Origin: Anaspis maculata
Taxonomy: Eukaryota; Arthropoda; Insecta; Coleoptera; Scraptiidae
Length of the DNA: 64,000 bases
Assembly (NCBI GenBank): GCA_949128115.1
Contig: OX421965.1
Location: forward strand, 7,072,753 to 7,136,752
Direction: 5' to 3'
This document shows, one piece after another, positions 1 through 9,877 of the stretch (position 1 is the first letter of the stretch; every line of letters starts with the position of its first letter). The notes below the pieces were generated by a model, which worked only from the letters and a program-made list of their open reading frames with translations, was not told the DNA's origin and did not search any database. A program made the position numbers and the translations under genes.

Positions 1-1204
1 CAAACGTGTTGCGCTTCGCGCAAGTAACAGCGCAAGGAGGACGACCTACGCACACATGCCGGCCGCGTGAAAACAACAGCACGACGCATCATCAAAATAT
101 TGAATGTGTGTTGGCGATGTAATCGGCAATGTGATGTGCGATTAGCATTAAAACGGAAAGTGATACTTATTTCGATGGCGCGTACCGGTTCCGCAACGAT
201 CTGTTACTGTTTCAATGTTTTCGCTAGGTCCGTTTTTTTTTTTTTAAACTTGTGAACTGCAGTTAGCTGTGAAAGCAAGAACCCGCGACTGGATTCAAAC
301 CGCAGCCTTTCGGTCAGGCAACGCGGAAAGACGGATCAAGTCGCGGACGTACGTTTCCACTTCCACAGCTTACTTCATTCACAATTGAAAAAGAAAAAAC
401 ACCCGGGTACATGGTACTGCTGAACATTAATATTAACATTGCTATAACAGAGATTTACTAGTTTATACAGGCGCTTATTATTGCTACTTTTCTCTAGTCA
501 CTGAAAGCTTACACATCGTGATGGAACATTTATTCGTTCGTTAATATGATCCCTGCTCAATAATCAAAGGCTTGGGTTCAACCTCTCAAAATTTGTGTAT
601 TAGGTAGGTGCAAAACGGAAATACCTCTGATGCCGAAAACTTCCCAGATTATGCAACAGCCATGTGCATTTACCCACGCACTGGTTTTTTGAATAAATTA
701 ATTGTTCCACTTGTCAACTGGAGAAACAAAAAAAAAGGGACATTTCCCAATAATTTCTGGACGCCAACCGCCGATTTCAGAAAAGATAATTAAGCTGATA
801 ATGGCTAATCTTTTTTGACAAATTCTAGCTCACTGATCGAGCTGAAACGTTAAAATACAAACCGTAACTGACAAAACCTATTTGAATGCAAATTTACACA
901 ACAGGAAGCTAATAAATGAGATGAAAATGTAATGGAAAATCTGTAGAAACGGATTGTTCGCCGAGTCCTTGACTATATTACAAGAAACTGTAGGTCTATT
1001 AGCTGTAATACACCAAAACAGAAATACTATAATCATTGATAAGCTGAATAATTATGGAATCGGGCACAAAGGCTCTTGTCAAAAGCCGTTTATTTGAACA
1101 ATCATTGTTCAATACCACAAAGACAGAAAACGATACTCATGCTAAGCCCTCTAGGGCGTCTGCAGGGCAATTACTAGACTCTCAAGAGGCAGCCAATTAG
1201 TAAT
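1..1204. other. Intergenic stretch, no gene recognised
   Basis: AT-rich sequence with only short open frames and no recognisable domain. It has a poly-T run at 231-245 and a possible decayed tRNA-like segment, listed separately. Nothing else is supported. Confidence 0.5.
262..350 (-). repeat. Possible tRNA-derived (SINE-like) remnant
   Basis: Read on the minus strand the segment carries GGTTTGAATCC, close to the RNA polymerase III B box GGTTCGAATCC, preceded by a short stem-loop resembling an anticodon arm. No clear A box, tail or target duplication is visible, so this may be chance or a worn SINE head. Confidence 0.2.
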
Positions 1205-1801
1205 TGTACACCCTGTACACGTTCAGATTGACCCCCCTACTAGCCGTCTTATCCTCTAACCAATTCAAAAATGAAAACTGATTCATGAAAGATTTTAGCT
1301 GAATTTTTCAAATTTGACCCTAAAAATTTTCTGGGTCCTTGATTTACAGATTGTTTAAAAAAAAATGTTTGATCCGTTACATTCTACATTTTTTAAACAA
1401 TGCAATCGATGCGGACTTTTGTCCCGATTACAAACATATACAACACTCATGGGTTCATTTGGTAAAAATTTATAGGTTTTTCAAATGAAATTCTCAAAAT
1501 CGTCTTGATTGTTATTTTTAATTTTATTAAACTGTTCCATTGATAATATTTTGACAGTTTGTTTGTCAAATCAGACCGAAGGTGTTATATTTTCTTGTAA
1601 TCAGGATTAAAGTCTGTATTGACTGCATGTAATGAGAATAATATTTTTTGCGACACCCTGTAAATTAATGGTCTAGAAATTTTCAATGGACAAATTCAAA
1701 AAGTTCAGCAAAAATTCTAAAAGAATCAGTTTTTATTTTTGAAATTGTCTCAGGAATAAGGCAGCTAGTGGGGGTCAATCTTAACGTGAACACCCTGTAC
1801 A
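1205..1801. mobile_element. Foldback (long inverted repeat) element F1
   Basis: The left half, read forward, matches the right half read as reverse complement along nearly its whole length. For example TTCAGATTGACCCCC at left answers GGGGGTCAATCTTAA at right, and an inner pair around 1405-1440 answers 1580-1625. Both outer ends carry CACCCTGTAC. Identity between arms is moderate, so the element is old. No transposase is present; it is non-autonomous. Confidence 0.75.
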
Positions 1802-2199
1802 GTTCTTTCTTGCAGGGTCCTAGTTTTCATCTTCTCAGACCTCCACGACTTGATTTTTAACGTGATGTTGCTCCATTTCTGAAGGTTCTGTGACGCTGCG
1901 TATTTTAGAATACAGCAATGTGAGAAAGTGATGAAACCACCGGTGATAATAATGACAGCATACACTTCGTCAACGATCACCTAGATGGCGCCAAACGTTT
2001 GACATGTTCGGAAAGTGTCACCCGAAGCTCAAAATTGTTGTGCTCGTTTTTCACCATTTCGAGGTCATTGACGAATGAAAACTGTCGAAAATTGAAAGTT
2101 CCGTACGAGTTTTACAGAAACCTGTAATGGAGATTTGTGCAAATTAAACACGTAGCACTGTACGCCGTTTTTTCTTGGAGCTGCGCTTTCATTCGACTA
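1802..2199. other. Intergenic stretch, nothing recognised
   Basis: No reading frame with recognisable content, no repeat pair within the window that I can see. Confidence 0.4.
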
Positions 2200-3060
2200 C
2201 AAAACTGGCGTTAATCATGAAGCATTGCAAGCACGGCTTTAGCTTGCGAAATTTTGCCGTAAGGCAATCGTCACCGGCAATCGCTTTTATTCCAAGGTCA
2301 GCTGGAACAGGTAAAGCTTGAACTCTCACGCTACGTCAAAGGAATCGCGTGGAAGAGGCTTAACGGTACACATCACAAGCAGTGTGAAGTGAGCTTCATG
2401 TAGTGCGAGCCGAGAATGAAGTAAACTTCACCTATCTAGTGCGAATTGAGTGTGAAGTAAGCTTTATAGCGCCCACGGCGACTAGTTCTATCGCTTACAA
2501 GTTGTTGTGAAATAGACTTCACGGAGACTCGCCAGGGCGAGTACTTATAATAGAAGCCAAATATGAAACTGACTATGTGGCGTGAGTCAAGGGTGAAGCA
2601 AGCTTTAAATCGACTTTGGGGACTGGTTCTATGGCTTTTTATCGTGTAAGATAGCCTTAATTTGGCTCGTTGTGATTATAGTGCGAGGCAAGTGTGAAGT
2701 GAGCTTCATGTAGTACGAGTCGAGTAGCCGTCTCACTAAAGCTCAGTTTAAACTACATCAAACAATTCAATAATCGAATCAGGTCGTATCGTCAAGGCCA
2801 GCGCTATTTTCAAGTGTAAGTTGAGCTTTATTATGATTTCGCGATAACGCAAACATTTCCGGCAAGTGCTTCCATTCCAATCACTTGAACTAAATAAAGC
2901 TCAATTCACTCATTTTCAAGTGCAAGCACAGCTTTAGTATAACTACTATTCAATTATGATGTATTCGATCGTCTCCGGCAAGCGCTTTTATCGGTTGAAC
3001 TAAAGCTCGATTTACACTTCACCACACAATTCATGGAAGGTGAAGTGCACTTCAGCTTTT
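2200..3060. repeat. Degenerate short-unit array i (GTGAAGTGAGCTTCA words)
   Basis: Loosely repeated words AAGTGTGAAGT, GAGCTTCATGTAGTGCGAG and GGCAATCGC recur at irregular spacing, for example near 2385, 2430, 2690 and 2810. Unit identity is low and no single period holds. The vocabulary partly overlaps the arrays at 28285-29265 and 57180-57560. Confidence 0.6.
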
Positions 3061-3106
3061 CAAAGTGATAAACGCCAAAAATCCAAAAAAGCCACGTCTC
3101 GAGATC

Positions 3107-3760
3107 ATACAGGATGTTTGCAAACTTGGGGTAGAAAATCGAACCGAAGTTAAAAAATACTTCAAAATTATCATAAAAATGTTGAAAAAAATTCAGGGTT
3201 GTGGTTTTGGAAAATATGGAGGGTCAAAAGGTGGTCCTTCGACCCTCTTTATTTTCGTTATTTTGAAAGATTTCAGCAAACTCTTCCAAAAACAGACAAA
3301 ACAGCAATAATTTTGAACATTTGAATGTGTTCTGTAATTTTATTCACTATGCAGGGTGAGTCGTGAATCCTGAAAAAAATCCAGTTTTCTTCAAAAATGC
3401 ATGCAGAAAATTTGATATAAGAACTATTTGTGTTATCTGTTGTTCTACATCAGTTTTATAACCTTTAGAACCTTTCACGGTCATTTACGAGGAGAAATAA
3501 TTTTTCAAGATTTATGACTCACCTTGTACACTAAATGAAACTAAAAAACACATTCAAGATTGGAAAAAAATTGCTATTTGGTCTGATGAAAAGAGTTTGC
3601 TAAAATCTTTCAAAATAACGAAAATAGAGGGGATCGAAGGACCACCTTTTGACTCTCCATATTTCCGAAAATAAAAGTCATCAAGTTTTTTTTCAACATT
3701 TTTCTGGAGCTTTTAATTGCGGTTCAATTTTCTACCCCAAAATTGCAAACACCCTGTATA
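3107..3760. mobile_element. Foldback element F2 with CACCCTGTAT ends
   Basis: The left end ATACAGGATGTTTGCAA is answered by TTGCAAACACCCTGTAT at the right. The arms continue through the GGGTCAAAAGGTGGTCCTTC block (about 3222-3241) and its complement near 3635-3655. A smaller palindrome lies in the middle (about 3352 and 3535). No coding capacity. Confidence 0.8.
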
Positions 3761-3780
3761 GAGAAACACCAAGAAAGAAT

Positions 3781-3872
3781 AACGTGCGTGAGATTCCTGC
3801 GTGGCGCCACCTGTCCGTGCTGACTGACAACGCTGGACAGATGGCGTCACACGGGCATCTCACTTATGCGGT
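3781..3872. mobile_element. Short hairpin element
   Basis: GTGCGTGAGATTCCTG...CACCTGTCC on the left pairs with GGACAGATGGCGTC...GCATCTCACTTATGC on the right, with a loop of roughly 15 bases near 3825. It abuts foldback F2 and could be part of a composite. Confidence 0.6.
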
Positions 3873-5564
3873 TACTTCATTCTGCTTATTGAAATGATTT
3901 CGAGCTGTGAGCCTTTTTGCACGCTTTCTGCCGCCACTGGCGTGTGAAGGTATGGCCCGAGGTCCCGGTTCAAGCTGTGATTGATTCATGACTTGGCACT
4001 GTCATGTCAGTGTTTTTAACCAGTAAAACCAAGCATTTATACCACTTTTTGAAAACAAAGTTCGCCGAAACCAACTTGATGGCTCTGAAACAGTATTTTA
4101 GCCTTCTTGAAGGTGGCTATCGGGTATGCGGCGAGCATTATGGATCGTTTTCGTTTTTACCTGGCGGATGACATGCAGATCGCGCGGTATTTCCGATCGC
4201 GGGTCAAGGTCGAACTGTGCTGCACAAGCCACGAAGACAAATGCCACGGAGATATACCCCAAGAGATTTAGTCAATAAATTAGCATATAAAATGAAAAAG
4301 GACGCGTCTTCGTGACGTACTTCCTTCCATTGCTGTGTCTTCTGTCTTTTATCCTACTAATTATTATCTACAAATACGCTACTGCTTCTCTGAATTTCTC
4401 CACCGCGTAGCACCGCCCCCCTCAAGCCTCTCATACCCTCTCAAACCCTCTCTCGCTCCTACAAAAACGCTAACGCTTCTCTAAATTCTTCCGTCATGCA
4501 TATACCGCCCTCTTAAGCCCCTCAGGCCCTCTTCAACCCTCTCTCGTTCCATCTCTCTCCGAAAGCGATTTCAATCAAAATTATCGACGGGCGCGTTTTA
4601 CGACCGCGAGCCAATAAAACGGTTTATCCTCCCGCTCTAAATGCGGCGGTAAACATCTAGGGATTGTTGCACTGCTGAGAGTATCTGATGGATTAATTAA
4701 TTTCCAGATTGACTGCGTGAGAGCATAACGTAATAGAGCATACCCATTGAGAGAGAGAGAGAGAGCTCAAACTGTGGGGTTCTTGAGCATAACCGTAGTG
4801 TGTATTCCGAAGTTATGCTTGGCACTTCGTCTAATAAGGGTGTCTGTGTGCTATTGGTTTATTACTAACGCGTTCCTAATGTTACGGAATTCCTGATCAA
4901 GTATCCGTGCATATCTAGGCAGAGCATAATCCTCGTCTAACACGATTATGGTGCTTGTATGTTCCAATTTCAGAGTACAGCTCTCGTTGGAAGTGTCATC
5001 TGCCAGAGATACACGCCCCATCGAAGCCAAATGCCATTTTTCGCCATAACCTGATGCATCTGTCTCTTGCAAACGTGTTTACCAACTGAGAAATTTTCCA
5101 AAACTTACAGCAGGTTCCTCAAAGCAAATCTTCCCGTATAGCACGAGAAAATCATTCCGCCAATAAGCAAAGCAGATACCTAGGTACCTGTACAGTTTGC
5201 TGGAAAGAGAAGTCGGGAGCGGGTTGAATGCCATTCGGGTTAAGCAACGCGCCTTTTTTTTAACAGACGGCGTCGCATGTGCCCAACAGATGATTTCTTC
5301 TGCACATTAAGCGGAGGGCACCTGCCGTCGGACGTCTCCCGATGATGCTCCAAATCGTCCGTCGCGATCTTTCCACACGTACTTGACTCGAAAGCGACGA
5401 CGGTTTCGCACTTGCAACCGTGCGAGCGAGCGGCGTGCCCTCGGAAAATGCGCGTGAAAGCCCATTAGAAACGCTACTTTGGCATTCACAAATCGAAACG
5501 CTGCGCTGCTGCCGCAAAGGCAAAATCCTATTTCGAGAATCTTCAGCCAAATTCGCGTTATTGC
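3873..5564. other. Intergenic stretch with small uncharacterised frames
   Basis: No recognised gene. It holds a 55-codon ATG frame at 4004-4171 (plus) and a 73-residue frame at 4851-5072 (minus) with balanced composition but no recognised domain. A pyrimidine-rich tract lies at 4395-4560 and a short GA run at 4749-4765. Either small frame could be an exon or transposon scrap; neither is supported further. Confidence 0.35.
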
Positions 5565-5880
5565 GGAGCCAAGTTCACTTTGTTTTAGACAACTTCACAT
5601 TGTATTAACCGAATTTATGTTCTACAGCCAACTTCATGTTCTACAGCCAACTTCACGCTGTATAGCTAGCTTCACGTCGAAACTTTTCGGACACAGTACA
5701 GAAATTTGAACTGTCTTTTGAGGCATTTACATTTGAAAAATCCTCACTTGAAACAAATAAAGACTACTGCAAACCTTCAGGAGCCTACTTCAAGAATTTG
5801 TAACCAATATGACTATATTTCGGGTGTCAACTTCACGTTATCGCCAGCTTCACGTAGCGTCAACTTCACACTTTTTTGTG
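5565..5880 (+). repeat. Degenerate array o (AGCCAACTTCACGTT words)
   Basis: Words of the form AGCCAACTTCACGTTCTA recur about every 20-30 bases (for example 5570, 5628, 5647, 5830, 5848). The reverse-complement vocabulary reappears at 8085-8235, making an inverted pair about 2.2 kb apart. Confidence 0.65.
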
Positions 5881-6754
5881 TTAACTCATACAATTATTTT
5901 TTTGTTATTGTTCAAGGTGACGTTCAGTACAATAGCGTTTTCAAAAACATCTCAAAGAAAGTCAAAACTACTCGCTTCGACACTTGTGCAAGCAGATTCT
6001 CTCGTGCACTAGTTCTATCTTATCGTGTACTTTAAAAAGCAAGCTAATGAAGCAATAAAAGCTGCAAGTTATTAAACAGAATTGAAAAAAGAACGAGCAT
6101 AAAATAAAGTAATCAAAACTCCGATCGATGTGATTATATCTGGCGGATAATCTGGCCGGCTGGTGCTGCAGGCGTTCAGATGAAGGCGTTTACGTTACAT
6201 TTTTTTCGATCTTGTATTTCCACCATGAAATCATCATCATGATCCACTAAGCTATACGAGTTGAAGGTTTGGAAGCTTGAATATCAAATCTTCACTTGCT
6301 GTTTCGCTTGTAGATACCGAACAACGCATAATAAAAGTGGAACTATTGTGCATTTGTAAGTTCATTAAACTTAAATACGACTCGGACAAACCCCTGTTAT
6401 TATCTCTGCCGGAGAGGGTTTTGGTTATACCCACCCATACAAATCGCTCGCTGGCATAATAACCAGTTCCAGTTCCTTTTCCCCGATATACCTACCTTTA
6501 TAGCGCACATGGTGGAAACACTGCCTTGCTTTTTATACCTGTACATAAGGCAGGCGTTTTGTTTACACACTGTTGCATGTTACTTGCAACATTTCTCACG
6601 GTGCTTCATAAAGCATAAGGCAATATAATGATTGCCTATCGAATTCTGAATGTTATGCTTTTCTTTTACAAGTATGAAGTTGTGCGTTTTTTACATCAAC
6701 TTGTATTGAAACATTAGCGATAGATTCTTTTTGGCTGGCACAACGTGAAATTGA
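5881..6754. other. Intergenic stretch, nothing recognised
   Basis: Short frames only; no domain, RNA gene or clear repeat recognised. Confidence 0.4.
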
Positions 6755-6860
6755 TAATGACCTTCAGTTCAGTTCAGTCCAGCTCAGCTCATTGATTTCA
6801 TTGTTACAGCGGACTGTACAAAATAAGTGTCAAAAGTGGTATTCAATATAAAACAAAATA
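6755..6860 (-). mobile_element. Probable 3' end of a truncated LINE or SINE
   Basis: On the minus strand the sequence runs through a stretch ending AACAATGAAATCAATGAGC and then a short tandem tail of ACTGA units. A body closing on an A-rich segment and then a 5 bp microsatellite tail is the usual 3' structure of many insect LINEs and their partner SINEs. I see no convincing target duplication, so family and boundaries are uncertain. Confidence 0.4.
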
Positions 6861-7364
6861 AATAATTTTAAATCATCAACAACAAGATAGACAATACCTA
6901 CTTTGTGGTGCATTAAATTGAAGGAAACTAAATTCTCTTCCTGAACAAGATTTTTCAATTTTTTTAAAACCCCCGTTTCTCTCATCAAACACTCCACCAA
7001 ACGTCCAATTTGATGGGTGGGGTTGTATTCACCTTATTCGTAAATGAAATGCATCATGGGAAACGGGTCCCCACAGCGTAGGTAAAGTAGATAACTACTA
7101 TATTGCATAGATGTCAGTTCGACTTCTTACAGTCAAGTGTCGTATTTGAATTTGTCATTACGAGCAGGGATCGTTTACGTTCCAAGTACACGCAGCTTTC
7201 CGAATTTTCTCTCATCTTCGTTATTTTGTCTTGTTATTGCTGCTGCTGTTGTAACCGGTTATTGTTATCGTTTGTGGCTACTGCTAAATTACTGAGTTTG
7301 ATTTGTTAATCCATGTTGTGAAATACCGACCTACCAATGGTGGGAAGTCGCAATCAGCAAAGGG
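6861..7364. other. Intergenic stretch, nothing recognised
   Basis: AT-rich with a few short frames of no recognisable content; it precedes the THAP remnant. Confidence 0.4.
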
Positions 7365-7612
7365 GTATACAAGGTGCTGTGTACCTGGCTCACGGACCTG
7401 GCTGCAAGTCCGACACAGCGGAAAGTCGAAATGTTTCAATTCACGCGTTCACCAAAGACGAAAGAAGAGAAAGGTCTGGGTAAAGCGCGTAGAAAAAGGA
7501 GTTGTGAAAAGGACTCATGCCAGCCTACAAAATGCCACAAGGTTTGCGGCGTACACTTCATTACATCGGGGAAGAAAAGTTACGACGATAAACTGCCAAG
7601 GTCCGTCGTCTT
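7365..7612 (+). pseudogene. Decayed THAP-type zinc finger (C2CH) domain
   Basis: THAP domains are DNA-binding C2CH zinc fingers found in P-element-like transposases and in host proteins. Here the parts occur in order but in different frames. RCCVPGS lies at 7372-7392; GCKSDTAESRNVSIHAFTKD starts at 7400 in a second frame. KVWVKRVEKGVVKR, the tryptophan-containing middle, starts near 7473 back in the first frame. KCHKVCGVHF, the distal C-x2-H, starts near 7530 in a third frame. The Cys, Trp and CxxH spacing follows the family. At least two frameshifts break it, so it cannot encode a working domain. No transposase body follows that I can recognise. It could come from a P-like element or a host THAP gene copy. 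Confidence 0.65.
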
Positions 7613-8084
7613 GCTGGCTTCCACATTGCACCACTTCAGCGTTTCATAAGGGTACATCGCACCATCCAAGCTGATTCAAGCACTGGAGAGCCATTCCACT
7701 GGAGAATGACATGGGAATGACTGAAGAAACCACAAATTACAAACACTTGAATAATACCATAGTGATGATAAATATTATTTTGTTTCTATGTCACTGGCGA
7801 CGGGCGCGCTTTTGTTGTGTTGACATTATAAATAAAGTTGACATGAGAAAATCTGGTGCATTTTGGTTTGGGACTCAATCCCCCCAGATATCTCCACTTC
7901 AACATATCGTCAAAAGATGGCAGAGGAATTTCGAATAAGGTGAATAGGTGGCTTTTTGTTCATTTTGAAGTTGAGATGGGGGAGGGGGAGGGGGAGGGCA
8001 GGGGGGTGAATTTGGGTATCACTTTTTCCACCGGATATTCTCTTCTTCGATGCTACCCAGGATGACGCTGACTAAATTGGTTGT
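7613..8084. other. Stretch with purine-rich tract
   Basis: Contains a G-rich tract GGGGGAGGGGGAGGGGGAGG at about 7978-7998 that could form G-quadruplex-like structure on the plus strand. No gene recognised. Confidence 0.4.
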
Positions 8085-8235
8085 AAAGTTGGCTTTACAA
8101 CGTTACAAGTTGAATATACAGCGTGAGGTTGTCCATAGAACGTGGATTTGGATATACAACACAAACTTGGCTGCATGGCGTGAAGTTGGATGTAGGGCGC
8201 GAAGCTAGCAACAACGTGAAGTTAGCAACGCCAAG
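8085..8235 (-). repeat. Degenerate array o', inverted partner of 5565-5880
   Basis: Words such as GCGTGAAGTTGGATGTA and CAACGTGAAGTTAGCAACG are the reverse complement of the AGCCAACTTCACG vocabulary at 5565-5880. About six loose units are visible. Confidence 0.6.
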
Positions 8236-8990
8236 CTCACCGTCAAAACAATTCGCGGACACAGCGGCCGCGACGTCATCGTCATCATCATCATCATCAC
8301 CGTCACAGCGCTGCGAGAAAAAGCGACGATAATTTGAATTTCCATTAAATAAATTACGTTAACGTTCTCCGGCGTTATATTTTTCGCGCAGCCAGAGATA
8401 ACGTGAGCGCCCGGTGAGTTATTAATCATATTTTAGACGTAATCAATTTCGTGTGTCTGGAAGAGCGTCGCTCTGATGGAAGGACCCAAGGAGAGGACAT
8501 CAAATAGCTGAGTTTTTTGGGAGAGGAGGGGGGGGGGGGCGCCGCTCGCATCCATCCGAACAATAATTATCATCGTCAACGTCACGACGTCGTATTGAGG
8601 AAGAAGGTGCTCTCGAGTCGTTCTTGCACGGCAGAAAATCACGACAACAATCCGTGTAGCCGCAATTAGGTGTAATCCATCATTAAAACCAAATCCTTGG
8701 GTATAATACTAGACAGCACTTGACGTCCTACGGGCGCCTTGCCTTCAGTGTCCAATACGAATTGGTCTATGGACTTGAACTGGACGTACAGGGTGATCAC
8801 GCGAGAATTCGCCTCCGTACTGAAGGCTTCCCGTTTGAGATGACTTGAAAGGGAGAAGATTGAAAAAATCTGTTACGTTCGAATTTTCGCACGAGCGAAT
8901 TCCTGGCGACATCTAGGGAATTCGGTTCTACCACGTGTGACGAACGGCGCTCGTTTCTTTCGGTTGATTTTTGTCAGCAATAAGTACGAG
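8236..8990. other. Stretch with microsatellites
   Basis: A CATCAT run lies at 8275-8303 and a run of twelve G at 8528-8539, followed by GC-rich sequence. No gene recognised. Confidence 0.4.
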
Positions 8991-9101
8991 CCTATATAAA
9001 TGGTTTCGAGCGGAAACTTGTTCTTTTCTGTCGACAATTTCGTGAGTGATAGTGTCGCAGGAATAGGAAAGCCGCCGGGCCGCCTTGGCTCGTTTCTCCA
9101 G
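8991..9101 (+). promoter_or_regulatory. Candidate TATA promoter with short leader exon
   Basis: CCTATATAAATGG at about 8991 resembles a TATA box. About 30 bases downstream begins a modestly GC-rich leader that ends at CTCCAG/GTAAAG (junction 9101/9102), a good match to an animal splice donor. This is suggestive only: no downstream exon can be matched and no coding start is evident, so it may be chance. Confidence 0.2.
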
Positions 9102-9877
9102 GTAAAGAGAACTGCTTGCGCTATGGAATGGCGACCACGGTTAATTCGTTTTTCTCAGGGGCCTACCGCCCGCCGGACTTTCCACCGTCCCACAGCCCAC
9201 CAATAGTTATAAGCGGAGACGCCAGGACTCTCGGCATCACACGTCGGCCACAGGGAAGTCATTTACAATTTATTCTAATCACCAGAGAGCTAGAAACCAG
9301 TAGATCCATCACAATCACAGTGTTGCATTCATGTTAATTGTTACCTTACGGTGGCCTTATGCTCCGTCTTAAGGGTCGGGGCTGGGAGGCTGGGAGGGCT
9401 CCCAGGTAAGCTGCGAGAGTCGTCTACTCTCCCAGACTGGTTTGTAGGAGGCCTTATGCCAGTATTGTTTGCATTTTGAAACGGGAAGCTTTACTTCCGT
9501 TCCATCATTGTATAACTATTACTAGTAGGTCAGCCTTGAATTTGGGATTTTGGCGCTAGATGTCGCCTAGAGCAATTAGCTCGCAAGATTTTATCAGCGC
9601 ATATGAGAAAAATTAAAATTTCTGTACCAAACCATCAACATCTATCAGTAAGTTGGGCGCCACGTTGAAATTTGAAGACAGCGTGATTTGTGTCGAAAAT
9701 AATTATTTTCCGTGTGTAAAATACACGACCTGTACCATGCACTTGTTTCGTTCACTTGTGAATTACTACCTCACAGTTGGGACGTGAACGCGGTTATTGC
9801 ACGGAGTGAACCCACTCTGGTCCGCATGGATCAAAACGTTTCAGTTTGATCTCGCAATAACTCTATTGTTGATGCGA
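9102..9877. other. Stretch with a small local duplication
   Basis: GGCCTTATGC occurs at about 9352 and 9450, flanking a G-rich segment with repeated GGGAGGCT words. Otherwise nothing is recognised. Confidence 0.35.

Noticed and set aside
4004..4171. 55-codon ATG frame containing YRVCGEHYG, reminiscent of the THAP C-x2-H end
   Set aside because: No upstream CxxC part or AVPF-type tail; too little to call.
5045..5095. Minus-strand TCTCAGTTGGTAAACACG resembling a tRNA D-arm
   Set aside because: No cloverleaf could be completed and no proper B box follows at the right distance.
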